A stretch of 25,527 nucleotides of DNA, taken from contig CAJKQX010000034.1 in NCBI GenBank assembly GCA_905202125.1, positions 1 through 25,527 on the forward strand. Reading direction: 5' to 3'. The translations under genes and the position numbers were made by a program. Shown here piece by piece: positions 13,968 through 23,980 of this stretch. Positions within the stretch are counted from its first letter, which is position 1, and the number at the start of each line of letters is the position of its first letter. The notes under the pieces are model-generated. The model worked only from the letters and a program-made list of their open reading frames with translations, did not search any database and was not told where the DNA came from. This DNA is from an uncultured Prevotella sp. (GTDB taxonomy: Bacteria; Bacteroidota; Bacteroidia; Bacteroidales; Bacteroidaceae).

Positions 13968-16241
13968 CTACTTCACTGTCAACTTGGCCACTTTCAGGTT
14001 GCGGCTGTCGGGTCCTACCATGATATCGAAATCGCCCGGTTCGACCACTTCCTTCAAGTCGTAGTTGTAATATTTCAACTGTTCGGCACCGATGGTGAAT
14101 GTCACCTTGCGGCTCTCGCCCGCCTTCAACGAGATACGTTCAAATCCTTTGAGTTCCTTGACGGGACGACTGACCGAGGCCACCAGGTCGCGGATATAAA
14201 GCTGCACCACCTCTGTGGCATCCACGCGGCCTGTGTTGGTGACAATGACCGAAGCCTCGACAGTGCCATCAGCAGACATGGATGATGCGCTCAGCGTGAG
14301 ATCGGAATAGTCGAACGTGGTGTAGGACAGACCGTAGCCGAAGGGATAGAGAGCATCGTTGCGCACATCGAGATAATTGCTCTGATACTTGCGGAAATCG
14401 CTCACGCCCACGGGAACGGGACGACCGGTGGGCAGATGGTTGTAGTAGAGAGGTTCCTGTCCGGTGGCCTGAGGCATGCTCATGGTCAGTTTGCCGGAAG
14501 GAGCCTTGTCGCCGAAGACAACATCACAGATGGCATCGGCAGCTTCGCTACCTCCGAACCACACATTCATGATGGCAGGGATATTCTCACTCTCCCATTT
14601 GAGGACTGTGGGACGGCCCGAGAAATTGAGCAGCACGATGGGCTTGCCCAACTTGGAGAGTTCCTGCAAGAGAGTCATCTGCACATCGGGCAGAGTGAGA
14701 TCGCTACGGCTGGCACACTCGCCGCTCATGTCGGCACACTCGCCGAGAGCTGCAACGATGACGTCAGCCTGACGTGCTGTGGCAAGAGCTTCACTGAGCA
14801 GTCGGGCGTCGTCGCCACGCTCGATGGTCTTGCCAAACTCGGCGGCCTTCTGCAAAGCGGCATCCGCTGTGAGGTTGCTACCCTGAGCATAGAGGATGGT
14901 AGCCTTGCCGGCCACGGCGCGCTCCATGCCTTCTTTGAGTGTAGCATATCTTTCGGGAGTATAAGCCACACACCATGTGCCGGCCATATTGGCACGGTTG
15001 TTGGCCAACGGACCGATGAGGGCTATCTTGCCCTCCTTGCGCAAGGGCAGAAGGTGGTTGTCGTTTTTGAGAAGGACGAATGTTTCGGCAGCCGTCTCGC
15101 GTGCTATGCTGCGGTTTTCGTCAGTGTAAATGTCGGTCTTGCGGCGCTTCTTGTCACAATATTTATAAGGATTCTTGAAGAGTCCGAGCTTGTACTTGGC
15201 CTCCAACACACGGCGACAAGCCCGGTCGATAGCAGCCTCGGTCACCTTGCCTTCTCTCAGACTCTGTGCCAAAGTGTGGACAAAACCCTGTGAGCACATA
15301 TCCATATCGGTGCCGGCAAGCAGGGCCTGAGCCGATGCCTCCTGCAAGTTGGCGCTCACACCGTGGTTGAGCATCTCGCCGATAGAGCCGTAGTCGGTAG
15401 CCACGAGTCCGTCGTACTGCCACTCTCCGCGCAAGAGGTCGTCGAGCAACCACTTGTTGGCCGTGGCGGGAATACCGTCCACCAGATTAAAGGAAGACAT
15501 GAACGAACCCACACCGGCTTCGGCGGCAGCCTTATAGGGCGGCAGATACTGATTGTACATACGCACACGGCTCATGTCCACAGTGTTGTAGTCGCGGCCC
15601 GACTCTGAGGCGCCATACAGGGCAAAGTGCTTCACACATGCCATGATATTGTCCGTGCGACTATAATCGCCCTGATATCCATGCACCATAGCCCGGGCTA
15701 TGCGACCGCTGAGGTAAGGATCCTCGCCGTTACCCTCGGAGTAGCGTCCCCAACGGGCATCGAGCGACACGTCCACCATAGGACTGAAAGTCCAGTTGAT
15801 GCCATCGGCACTCGCCTCTTTGGCAGCAATCCGGGCGGAGCGTTCGATGGCCTCCATATCCCAGCTGCACGACAGAGCCAACGGAATGGGAAAGATGGTC
15901 TCATAACCATGAATGACATCCATGCCCACGAGCAACGGTATGCCCAGGCGACTCTTCCTGACTGCGAGTTCCTGCATCTGACGTATCTTGTCGGCCCCCT
16001 TGATATTGAAGATTCCACCCATATTGCCGGCAGCGATATCGCCACCCACCTGAGTGTCCATAGCCGAACCGGTGGTGATGTCGCCTGCCACCATCAGGTT
16101 GAGCTGTCCTATTTTCTCCTGCAATGTCATTCGGGACATCAGTTCGTCTACAAACTCCTTCATCGGTTTCTGCTGGGCCGAGGCAGGGACGCCGACGGCC
16201 AGCATCATCGAGAGGATAATCCAATAAATGTTCTTTCTCAT
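13968..16241 (-). CDS. Periplasmic GH3 beta-glucosidase (BglX-like)
   Basis: Hydrolyses terminal beta-linked glucose from oligosaccharides; here probably laminarin oligosaccharides. The 757-residue product has a signal peptide (residues 1-22, VPASAQ), a GH3 TIM-barrel domain with the KHF motif (KHFALYG near 204) and nucleophile Asp283 in LVATDYGS, a C-terminal alpha/beta domain with likely acid/base Glu508 in MSGECASRSDL, and a terminal FnIII-like domain from about 640. The order and length match E. coli BglX. There is no T9SS-like tail, so it should stay in the periplasm. It is the last gene of the glucan cluster, separated by 91 nt that hold a possible promoter of its own. Confidence 0.93.
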   Translation of the reverse strand: MRKNIYWIILSMMLAVGVPASAQQKPMKEFVDELMSRMTLQEKIGQLNLMVAGDITTGSAMDTQVGGDIAAGNMGGIFNIKGADKIRQMQELAVRKSRLGIPLLVGMDVIHGYETIFPIPLALSCSWDMEAIERSARIAAKEASADGINWTFSPMVDVSLDARWGRYSEGNGEDPYLSGRIARAMVHGYQGDYSRTDNIMACVKHFALYGASESGRDYNTVDMSRVRMYNQYLPPYKAAAEAGVGSFMSSFNLVDGIPATANKWLLDDLLRGEWQYDGLVATDYGSIGEMLNHGVSANLQEASAQALLAGTDMDMCSQGFVHTLAQSLREGKVTEAAIDRACRRVLEAKYKLGLFKNPYKYCDKKRRKTDIYTDENRSIARETAAETFVLLKNDNHLLPLRKEGKIALIGPLANNRANMAGTWCVAYTPERYATLKEGMERAVAGKATILYAQGSNLTADAALQKAAEFGKTIERGDDARLLSEALATARQADVIVAALGECADMSGECASRSDLTLPDVQMTLLQELSKLGKPIVLLNFSGRPTVLKWESENIPAIMNVWFGGSEAADAICDVVFGDKAPSGKLTMSMPQATGQEPLYYNHLPTGRPVPVGVSDFRKYQSNYLDVRNDALYPFGYGLSYTTFDYSDLTLSASSMSADGTVEASVIVTNTGRVDATEVVQLYIRDLVASVSRPVKELKGFERISLKAGESRKVTFTIGAEQLKYYNYDLKEVVEPGDFDIMVGPDSRNLKVAKLTVK

Positions 16242-16302
16242 AAATTATGTTATTAGTATGATTGATAAAATTCGGTTGAATTACTGTCAATAGTTTTCAC
16301 CA

Positions 16303-16332
16303 CAAAATTACTAAATCATACTGTCCGACAAT
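16303..16332 (-). promoter_or_regulatory. Possible internal promoter of the GH3 gene
   Basis: TAATTTTG (16310 to 16303, minus) fits TAnnTTTG, with ATTG at 16332 to 16329 18 bp upstream. It would give a leader of about 55 nt, allowing GH3 expression independent of the upstream glucan genes. Confidence 0.4.
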
Positions 16333-19125
16333 CTATTTGTTCACAATTTTCTTACCATTGATGATGAAGATGCCATGTCTGGCATTTATCACGCGCTGGC
16401 CGTTAAGATTGTAAATGGCGTCTTTGCCTTCTTTACCTGTATTGATATTGTTGATGCCGTTCACAACAGTGATATCTTCAACAGTGAAACTTACATTCGG
16501 TGTTTCGGCACGTCCGCCGGCCACAGCCCACCATGCTCTTGCGGTGAGCACATCACCTACATTCACATTCTCCCATGTGAATGTGAGTACACCTTCCTCA
16601 TTGGCTTCGGCATCGGCATTCTTCTTGCAAACAAGGTTTCCGCTCTCGCCGTCAAGTCCTGTCACTTCAGAGTTTTCGCTTTCACATACGAATGTGATGG
16701 TGACCCTGTCCTTATCCTGGACAATCTTCCAAGAATATCTGAGAGTCTGTTCCTCTGTGATGACATCGTTCTTGACAGTGATGGTACCATTGCCGCTCAT
16801 TGGCTGCTGAATCTTTTCTGTTGTCGTGAATGACACCAGTTTGTCCTCAGCCTCATTGTTTGCCGCATCCTTCACGGAAACGGTGAGTGAGTATAAAGTC
16901 TCGGGAGTGAGACCTGTGATTTCGATAGTTGCATCTTCGCCCTGCTTGGCTGTCTTGGTGGCCATGACATCATCACCGTTCTTGACTGTATATGTGAGCA
17001 TGCCATCCACATTGTTGTCTGTGGCATTGACAGTGATGGTCGCTTTTGTGTCGGCCACTGTCGTGGCTTCGGCGCTTACCCATACAGGAGCTTCCTCGTC
17101 GGCAACAGTGTTCTTGTAGAGATAGAAATTGTCAAAGATGAATGTGTTGCCTTTGCCATTGTCGAGCTTTATCTGATAGAGATTGTTTGTACCTTTGCGA
17201 TCGTCACTTGCAAAAGCAGACATCGGGATATCCAACTGATTCCACTGGCCTGCCACCAGTTCTGTTGCATCGTACGGGATTTCATTATAATTTCCATTTG
17301 TTTCGGTGTTACGCCAGATCGGAGTGATGGTCACGGATGTAGAAGACAGAGGATAAACATCCACGTGCAGGTAATCCATCGGAGTGACATCCATAAGCGT
17401 GAACTCCATACCCTGATATGTGAGTCCACTGAGCATGATTGCATTGTCCTCACCAATCATTATAGGTGTGTGGACCGTCGGCTGTCCCCAGTCAGGGTTG
17501 GTGTTGAGCGCATCGGCATTGCCATAAGTATCCGAATAGATGCTCATCACGTTTGCCGCATCTTGTGTGGGAGCAGGGGCAGACTCGAGAGCGGTTGTCT
17601 TGGCGTTCACTGTCACAGCTTCGGTGGCATTGTCTTTGCCGTCTTTGGCCACAACAGAGAATTCATAGTCGGTGTTTTCCTTGAGTCCGGATACAGTGTA
17701 GATTGTCTCTGTTCCACTTGCACCTGAGGCTGTGACCATCTTGTGTTCTGTGCCTTCATCATAAGAAATCACGTATGTGATGACACTGCTCACATCGTCT
17801 GTGGCTTTGAGATTGAGAGATACGGAAGCGAATGTCTCAGAGCCCTCAACCACACTTGCCGTGAATTCGGTAGGAGCGGCTGTGTCGGGCATGTCCTGTT
17901 TGTTATCGCCGTAAACAGAGAAGTCGAATATCTTGACGCCATAGCTTGTCGCAGCCTTTGTGCTGAGGAACTTGATGTAGCGTATTTCCTTTGTATCCTC
18001 TGTCAAGAAGAAATCGGTGAATTTAGCCATACCGGGATGACCTGTCACAAAATGCGCATTGCCATACACTCCGTCGTTGCTGGCGAATGAAATGGTGTAG
18101 TCCTCAGGACATGCGCCCTCGAAAGTGGCAGAGATGGCGGTGATGTCATACAATGCCTGAAGGTCGACAACGAATCCGGTATCGTATGTGCGGGCGGCAT
18201 CGTCACCGTCTGTGCCGGCATGCAGCTCCCATACACTTCCCATGTTGTCGTCGAATGCACCGACCATACTGCCTGTCGTGGTTTCCTCGCCAATCGGTGT
18301 GACCATTGACTGCATCTTGGTGAAGAGATCTATCTTCTCGCCCGCGTAAACGGAGATTGTCACCTCGTTGGATTTTATATCGCCTGCTTTGGCAGCGATG
18401 GTATAAACGCCGGGTACTGTGGCTGTAAACTTGCCGTCGGCAATCGTAAATCCTTCGGTTGTCTCGACACCGTCTTTCTTTACAATGTATGTCATGTCGC
18501 CTATTTCCATATCCTGCGATATCTGGTTCTTACCGGTAGCGATTAGGTCAACGGCCGTACCGGCAGATGCGGTTGTCTGACCAACCTTCAGGTCAATGGA
18601 TGTAAGAACAGCTGCTTCCATCTTGAACACACGGAACTCGTAGAAGCTTACGCCCCATTCCGTGCCACGTGCCATATTTGTGAATCTGATGTACTGTGCA
18701 TCGACGTCACTGGCGTCAGCATTATTATAAGACTGTACATTGGGAAATCCTTCGAGTGTTGTCTCTGTCACTGTGGTGAACTCCTTCCAGTCACCGTCTT
18801 CTCCGGTTGTGGAATATTCCAGCTTGAATGATCTGGAGTAAGCACCTTCCCATGCTATCTGGATGGTATTGAATGTCTGAGTGCTACCGAGATCAAGGGT
18901 CCACGATACGTCCTCAGATTCAGAAAACGCAGACTGTTGTGCTTCCCAACGGGTACCCATATTGTCATCGATTGCCGCATTGGGACAACCGTCCACTGCA
19001 CCACTTTCAGGATTTTCGGCCCTGCTTGCCGTTGCAATGGCCTTACCGTCGAGAGCAAGATTGGTCTGTGCAAATGCCATTGACGAAGCGGCAAATGCAA
19101 GTGTGAGCAATAAGTTTCTTTTCAT
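16333..19125 (-). CDS. Secreted discoidin/FnIII carbohydrate-binding protein
   Basis: 930 residues from the ATG at 19125, which starts a clear signal peptide (MKRNLLLTLAFAASSMAFAQ); longer in-frame sequence upstream lies in the GH128 gene. Domains I infer in order: F5/8-type C (discoidin) at about 22-168, Ig-like 172-262, a second discoidin-like domain 264-406, FnIII 412-512, a beta-sandwich module 520-672 with YLHVDVYP, GQWNQLDIP and FIFDNFYLYK that resembles the modules in the GH16 protein, FnIII 678-769, another beta-rich domain 775-890, and a T9SS-like tail ending IYNLNGQRV and GIFIINGKKI. No catalytic domain is recognised. It probably binds glucan at the surface. It follows GH128 by 23 nt in the same operon. 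Confidence 0.85.
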   Translation of the reverse strand: MKRNLLLTLAFAASSMAFAQTNLALDGKAIATASRAENPESGAVDGCPNAAIDDNMGTRWEAQQSAFSESEDVSWTLDLGSTQTFNTIQIAWEGAYSRSFKLEYSTTGEDGDWKEFTTVTETTLEGFPNVQSYNNADASDVDAQYIRFTNMARGTEWGVSFYEFRVFKMEAAVLTSIDLKVGQTTASAGTAVDLIATGKNQISQDMEIGDMTYIVKKDGVETTEGFTIADGKFTATVPGVYTIAAKAGDIKSNEVTISVYAGEKIDLFTKMQSMVTPIGEETTTGSMVGAFDDNMGSVWELHAGTDGDDAARTYDTGFVVDLQALYDITAISATFEGACPEDYTISFASNDGVYGNAHFVTGHPGMAKFTDFFLTEDTKEIRYIKFLSTKAATSYGVKIFDFSVYGDNKQDMPDTAAPTEFTASVVEGSETFASVSLNLKATDDVSSVITYVISYDEGTEHKMVTASGASGTETIYTVSGLKENTDYEFSVVAKDGKDNATEAVTVNAKTTALESAPAPTQDAANVMSIYSDTYGNADALNTNPDWGQPTVHTPIMIGEDNAIMLSGLTYQGMEFTLMDVTPMDYLHVDVYPLSSTSVTITPIWRNTETNGNYNEIPYDATELVAGQWNQLDIPMSAFASDDRKGTNNLYQIKLDNGKGNTFIFDNFYLYKNTVADEEAPVWVSAEATTVADTKATITVNATDNNVDGMLTYTVKNGDDVMATKTAKQGEDATIEITGLTPETLYSLTVSVKDAANNEAEDKLVSFTTTEKIQQPMSGNGTITVKNDVITEEQTLRYSWKIVQDKDRVTITFVCESENSEVTGLDGESGNLVCKKNADAEANEEGVLTFTWENVNVGDVLTARAWWAVAGGRAETPNVSFTVEDITVVNGINNINTGKEGKDAIYNLNGQRVINARHGIFIINGKKIVNK

Positions 19126-19148
19126 AATTAATAAATGAATAAGTCTAT

Positions 19149-20708
19149 CTATTTGATTAATGTCTTTATCTTTTCGCCTGTGGGCTGTGCCACGATGTAT
19201 ATGCCCTTGGCAAGATTCATGTCCTGAATCTTGCCCTTGCCGAGCATCGTGCCGTTGACGGTGTACACGGTCTGGCATTTTTTGTCGTCAGCATTTACCC
19301 CATCTATACCATTGGTTGTCGGCTCATACTTCCATGAGTTGAGGAATATCGAGGATGAACCGGCATTATATATATAAACGGTGTGTTTGCCGGCGGTGAT
19401 ATTGGTTTTTATCTCATAATCGGTCCATGCGTTTCCTGTGGCCACACCTGCGGCCTTGACAGATGGTTTTCCATCAACATAAAACCATATCGGAGATGCC
19501 TTTGCGGACTTGAGATGGAACGTAACCTTATACTCTCCGGCCTCAGCCGTTTCTATCTGATAGGTGGGATAGGAACCGTTCTGCAGCTCTATCTGCAAAG
19601 GCAGTGTGCTGCCCGCCTCGGTGTTGGCACGTACCTTCACGACATAATTGTCCCTCGTCGCATCGACATAGTCCTTGGCCTGGATGGTTTCGCCCGGAAG
19701 ATAATATCTGGAAATATCAAACGACGACATGTTTACATACACCTTGCCCAATGCGCTGAGTTCGCTGTCTGCCTTATTGGTCTGGAACACGCTCATATAC
19801 GGAAATTCATTGATTCCGCCATTGGCATTGGCCATAAACCAGGCGTATCCTTCCACCAGGTCGCTCTGTTCCATCATCTGTATCTTTTGCGTCATCTGGT
19901 CAATCTGGTTGTCCAGATTGGTCACGAATCCGTCTTTGTCACCTTCCCAAGAGCAAAACTCGGTGAGCATCATGCGCGGGAAATGTCCGTTGGCAGCCTT
20001 GTATGTGTCGAGAAAATCCACGATATTCGGATATTTGCCAACTACATTGTTGGTCGGATTGACCACATAGAGGTCTTTGTAGAAATACTCCGTTGTGAAC
20101 CAAGTGCTCGATCCATACCAGTTCATATAGCAGTGGAGTGCGAGGCAGTCCATCTTCGGCAGTCTGCCGTTTTGAGATTTATATTGTTTGATGAACTCGT
20201 CGAGCCACTCATACGGGCTCCATATGCGTCCGCCCACCTTTTCGCCGGTGAAGTTGAGCGCGGGAGCCACCAGTTTCAATCCTAAATCCGCAGCCAGTTT
20301 TTCCAGTCTCGGCCATTGGCCGGCAGCAGCCGACGGAGTCATGTTGGCCTGTGCCGAGAAATTGGGTTCGTTGAATCCGAGGAGATATTTCACACCTTTA
20401 TGTGATGTCACATATTGGCGTATTGTTGCCTCGTTGTAATTACCGTTCCAGCACATCGGGGCAAAGTCCATACCGTTTTCCGCTCCCAGTCTGGCGGCGT
20501 TGCCGCTTGGTGCCGGTCCCCAATTGTAGAACCAAGATACTCCCGACAGCATTTTCTCTATCGGCGCATCGCTGATCTTCTGAGTCTTCTCGTCCCACCC
20601 TATTCCCCGCTTCAAGCTTCGGCTCTGAGCCGAAACATGAAGTGTGAGAATAAAGAAGAACAGCGAAATAATTATCTCAAATTTCAATCCTTTCATAGTG
20701 TATGTCAT
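19149..20708 (-). CDS. GH128-like endo-beta-1,3-glucanase with C-terminal binding domain
   Basis: 519 residues: a signal peptide ending near HVSAQ28, a glycosyl-hydrolase catalytic core (PF11790 type, GH128) at about 34-330, a CBM6-like beta-sandwich at about 345-465, and a T9SS-like tail ending GIYIVAQPTGEKIKTLIK. Likely acid/base is Glu114 in GFNEPN and nucleophile Glu250 in MLTEFCSW, the clan A arrangement. GH128 enzymes cut internal beta-1,3-glucan bonds, in keeping with the adjacent GH16 and GH3. The ATG at 20708 overlaps the GH16 stop as ATGA, suggesting coupling; an ATG four codons later (20696) gives an equally good signal peptide and cannot be excluded. Confidence 0.88.
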   Translation of the reverse strand: MTYTMKGLKFEIIISLFFFILTLHVSAQSRSLKRGIGWDEKTQKISDAPIEKMLSGVSWFYNWGPAPSGNAARLGAENGMDFAPMCWNGNYNEATIRQYVTSHKGVKYLLGFNEPNFSAQANMTPSAAAGQWPRLEKLAADLGLKLVAPALNFTGEKVGGRIWSPYEWLDEFIKQYKSQNGRLPKMDCLALHCYMNWYGSSTWFTTEYFYKDLYVVNPTNNVVGKYPNIVDFLDTYKAANGHFPRMMLTEFCSWEGDKDGFVTNLDNQIDQMTQKIQMMEQSDLVEGYAWFMANANGGINEFPYMSVFQTNKADSELSALGKVYVNMSSFDISRYYLPGETIQAKDYVDATRDNYVVKVRANTEAGSTLPLQIELQNGSYPTYQIETAEAGEYKVTFHLKSAKASPIWFYVDGKPSVKAAGVATGNAWTDYEIKTNITAGKHTVYIYNAGSSSIFLNSWKYEPTTNGIDGVNADDKKCQTVYTVNGTMLGKGKIQDMNLAKGIYIVAQPTGEKIKTLIK

Positions 20709-23700
20709 TTTACAAGCACTTTCTTCACACCGTCGGCCGAGCGCACGATGTATAGTCCTCGCTTATTCATGTTCTGCACCTTGCGTCCGCTGATGTCGTA
20801 GATGCCGAATGTGCGGCTGTCCATCTGCGGAGTCACGTTGGGTCGGGTGATGGCTGTTGTACTCTTGTCGCGCCAGAAGAAGATGTTGTCAAGCTGAATC
20901 TCGTCTCCTGTTCCGCCACCGCTCATGAACCATATCAGATTGCTTCGATAGTTGGTCTGTCCGCCATTGTTGCTCGGATACATGTCGGTGGTGAGCTGTT
21001 TCAGCCGGCTGTAAGGGATGTCGTAGCTGTACCATTCGCCATCGCGCTTGTAGTTGCCCAATACCGGCACACCTGCAGCGAAAGGTTTCGAACCGATGGT
21101 GAATTTGGCCTCGGCAAATCCTATCTGATGATTGCAATTGTCCGTACCGCGCATAGCGAAATGCAGATACCATTCGCCTTCGTCCAGACATGTGAGGTCC
21201 ACACCTGTGCCACCCACCGCTCTGATGAATCCTGCACCGGTCCAGCCGCCGTTGGTAGTGAGGTCAATCCATCCCTCATCGCCACCGAAGCTGTCGGCCA
21301 CGGTCTGGCTCTGTGAACCGGGCTGATAGGTGTTGCCGTCGCCCCAGTTGTTGAACTTGGCTCCATCAATGCCGTCGCGCAGGTCGAGTATTATGTTGTC
21401 CTCGCTTTCAGCCTTCATTTTCTCTGTCACCGAGCCGTTGCCTGAGAAATTGATGAAGTCTTTGCCTGCGAAGTTGAAGTAGGAGTTGTTGTCCGCATCG
21501 AGACTCTTGGTGGTGTATTCGCCCAGTTCATCCACAACGGGATAGTCAGCCTCGTCGGCCGGTTGCCAGAAGAAGATGTTGTCGAAAGCGAATCCTGCGC
21601 CATAATATTGTGTGTCGCCGGTGCTGAATGTGAGGAAATTGTCTATCCATGCGTTCTTTTTCTGATCGGGAGTGCCGCCGGGGTTGGTATGGTCGGTATC
21701 CTCGAAGAGCGAACCATATTGTTTCAACACTCCGACAGGTATGTCAAAACTGTACCACTCGCCGTCACGGCCGAAATCGGCGAACAAGGCTTTTGTGGAA
21801 TAGCTGCCGAAGGTCAATGAGGTGTTGCCTATGCCTACTGTCACGGGAATGTGGGCCACGGCTTCGTTGGAGATGAGGTCGATGTGCAGATAGTATGTGT
21901 CGTCTATCATCGAGAAGTCTTTGGCAGTCTGGCCTATAATGCCGTAGCCGTTCCAGTTCAGGTTGTTGTTGTCATACAAAAATCCGAAAGGCTCTGTTCC
22001 GAGACCCTGTGAGTTGTTCAGGCCGCCGATCTGTTCGGCCCACATGGTGTTTTCCCAAATATTGTAGTTGTTGTCGCGTGTGAAATCATATTTGATATCG
22101 CCCACCACGTTTTTTACAGGATCATACTCTCCGTTGCCGGTGTAAATCTGTCGGCTGGTGTTGTCGAGAGCGAGAGGAGCCATGACTTTCACGTTGTCCG
22201 TAGTGAATGTCTTCACCGGATTGCCATTCCCATCGAGGCTCTTGTAACCATACTTGCCGAGATTCACGTCAGAGTCTTTGTATGAAGGTATTTCTTTGGT
22301 CTTGCTCTTGTAGAAGAAGATATTGTCGAAGCACAGTTCGGCATCTGTCACACCGCCGCTGAGAAATGCTATCACGTTGTCATTGAATGTCTTGGGATTG
22401 TCGCCGAGCACCTTGCCCTTGCCGGCGAACTGCTCGAGAACTTTGACCGGGATATCGAAGTAGTACCACTCGCCATCGCGTTTGAAATCGCCTATGCCGG
22501 CCAGTTTGCCATCGCTGTTGCCCACCTTGAACTCAGCCTTGCATACTGTTATCTGGTGCGAGGTGTGCAGGTCCTGGTCGGTGGCGCGCATGGCGAAATG
22601 CAACCAATAAGTGTCGTCTATCATGGAGAGGTCTTCGTTGACGATGTTGAATCCGAGTCCTGACCATCCTGCACTACCCACGGTGAATTTGTTGTAGCCC
22701 TCGCCCCAACCGAATGAGTTGGTCTCACCGGTGCGGTCTACGGCCACGTATGTGTTGTCCCATATATAGAGGTTGCGGTTCTGCTCGTTCACATTGTAGT
22801 CCGTGACTGCGGCTCCTGCGCTCAGCAAGTGACCTTTCACACCGTCACTGGTGCTGATGAGCACAGCGTCCGACACATCGTCGAAGTCGAATGTGGTCTC
22901 GCCGTCAGCATCCAGAGCCTTTGAGGCAAAGCCGCTCAGCTCGGTCTTGTCGTCGGGCTCCGGCTCGGGTTCCGGTTCGGTCTCGATATTGGTCCGGGTG
23001 TTGCCGTCCTCGTCGACATAGGAGTATTGTGAGCCGGCGTCGCCGTCTTTCTGATATACGCGCACCCAGTCCACATACATCTTTGCCTCATCGCCGGCGT
23101 TAGGCAATGCGGTGATGCCTGAGGGGTCGTAGATGGACGGGAACATGCCACCCACGGCAAGATTGAAGAGGAAATAATAAGGTTTGTGGAAATAGTTGCC
23201 CACAACGTTGGGATTGCTTTCGTCTATCGAAGCGATTGATGTGCTGAAATAGCGGCTATTGCGTTTCTGTGCAGCCGCATATCCCGGCAGATCGTAATAC
23301 ATGTAGAGGTTTCTTTCATCCCACTCCACGGTGATGATGTGATAATCGCCGGCCAGAGGGTTGTCTTCGGGTGCGGTGTATTCCTGCGATATCTGCTGAT
23401 GAGCCTCGTTGCTGGCGTTGGCTCCATAGTGCAGGGTACCGCCGAAATAACGATCCTGAGTGCCGTTGGCTATTCCTTTGGCATGGCCCAGCTCCACGAT
23501 ATCCATCTCGCCGCAACGCGGCCATCCGTATTTATTGATGTCGTTGCCCATCATCCAGTAGGCCGGCCACAGGCCGTTGGCACAATGCGGAAACTTGATA
23601 CGGGCCTGAAGTACACCGTGCTTGAAAAAGGCCTTGCCCTGCGAGTTGATACGGCCTGAGGTGAAGCTCTTGCCGTTGAAATTCTCGCGACGTGCGGTGA

Positions 23701-23941
23701 GCACGAGGTTTCCGCCTTCCACGCTCACGTTCTCGCGGCGATAATACTGCAACTCCTGGTTGCCGCCACCGTTGCCGTTTACTTCGACACTCCAGATTTT
23801 CTCGTTCAAGGCCGTGCCGTTGAACTCGTCGCTCCAACGCAGGGAGTAACCCGACGGAGCTCCTTCTATGGCTTGCGCTCCTGCCACGGCGGGCATCATG
23901 GATGCGAGCCATGCGGATGCCAATATATTGATGATTCTCAT
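20705..23941 (-). CDS. GH16 laminarinase with three repeated C-terminal modules
   Basis: 1078 residues. A signal peptide (1-22, AVAGAQ) precedes a GH16 catalytic domain at about 30-297 with the active-site motif EMDIVE (nucleophile Glu145, Asp147, acid/base Glu150); the ExDxxE form with its extra residue is typical of laminarinases and endo-beta-1,3-glucanases. A Glu-Pro linker (about 320-330) follows. Then come three related modules of roughly 215-235 residues (about 334-547, 558-793, 803-1025), each with an LHFAMR or LHIDL strand, a DGEWY(x)FDIP-type segment (489, 726, 967) and a closing DNIFF strand (539, 787, 1018). A T9SS-like tail ends the protein. The modules are probably carbohydrate-binding. 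It lies 39 nt after the small module protein and overlaps GH128 by 4 nt. Confidence 0.92.
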   Translation of the reverse strand: MRIINILASAWLASMMPAVAGAQAIEGAPSGYSLRWSDEFNGTALNEKIWSVEVNGNGGGNQELQYYRRENVSVEGGNLVLTARRENFNGKSFTSGRINSQGKAFFKHGVLQARIKFPHCANGLWPAYWMMGNDINKYGWPRCGEMDIVELGHAKGIANGTQDRYFGGTLHYGANASNEAHQQISQEYTAPEDNPLAGDYHIITVEWDERNLYMYYDLPGYAAAQKRNSRYFSTSIASIDESNPNVVGNYFHKPYYFLFNLAVGGMFPSIYDPSGITALPNAGDEAKMYVDWVRVYQKDGDAGSQYSYVDEDGNTRTNIETEPEPEPEPDDKTELSGFASKALDADGETTFDFDDVSDAVLISTSDGVKGHLLSAGAAVTDYNVNEQNRNLYIWDNTYVAVDRTGETNSFGWGEGYNKFTVGSAGWSGLGFNIVNEDLSMIDDTYWLHFAMRATDQDLHTSHQITVCKAEFKVGNSDGKLAGIGDFKRDGEWYYFDIPVKVLEQFAGKGKVLGDNPKTFNDNVIAFLSGGVTDAELCFDNIFFYKSKTKEIPSYKDSDVNLGKYGYKSLDGNGNPVKTFTTDNVKVMAPLALDNTSRQIYTGNGEYDPVKNVVGDIKYDFTRDNNYNIWENTMWAEQIGGLNNSQGLGTEPFGFLYDNNNLNWNGYGIIGQTAKDFSMIDDTYYLHIDLISNEAVAHIPVTVGIGNTSLTFGSYSTKALFADFGRDGEWYSFDIPVGVLKQYGSLFEDTDHTNPGGTPDQKKNAWIDNFLTFSTGDTQYYGAGFAFDNIFFWQPADEADYPVVDELGEYTTKSLDADNNSYFNFAGKDFINFSGNGSVTEKMKAESEDNIILDLRDGIDGAKFNNWGDGNTYQPGSQSQTVADSFGGDEGWIDLTTNGGWTGAGFIRAVGGTGVDLTCLDEGEWYLHFAMRGTDNCNHQIGFAEAKFTIGSKPFAAGVPVLGNYKRDGEWYSYDIPYSRLKQLTTDMYPSNNGGQTNYRSNLIWFMSGGGTGDEIQLDNIFFWRDKSTTAITRPNVTPQMDSRTFGIYDISGRKVQNMNKRGLYIVRSADGVKKVLVK

Positions 23942-23980
23942 ATTTTCCTGATAATTAATGTATTGAATAAAGCGAAACGA

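Noticed and set aside
19126..19278. 51-codon N-terminal extension of the discoidin protein
   Set aside because: It overlaps the GH128 coding end, and the ATG at 19125 begins a textbook signal peptide.
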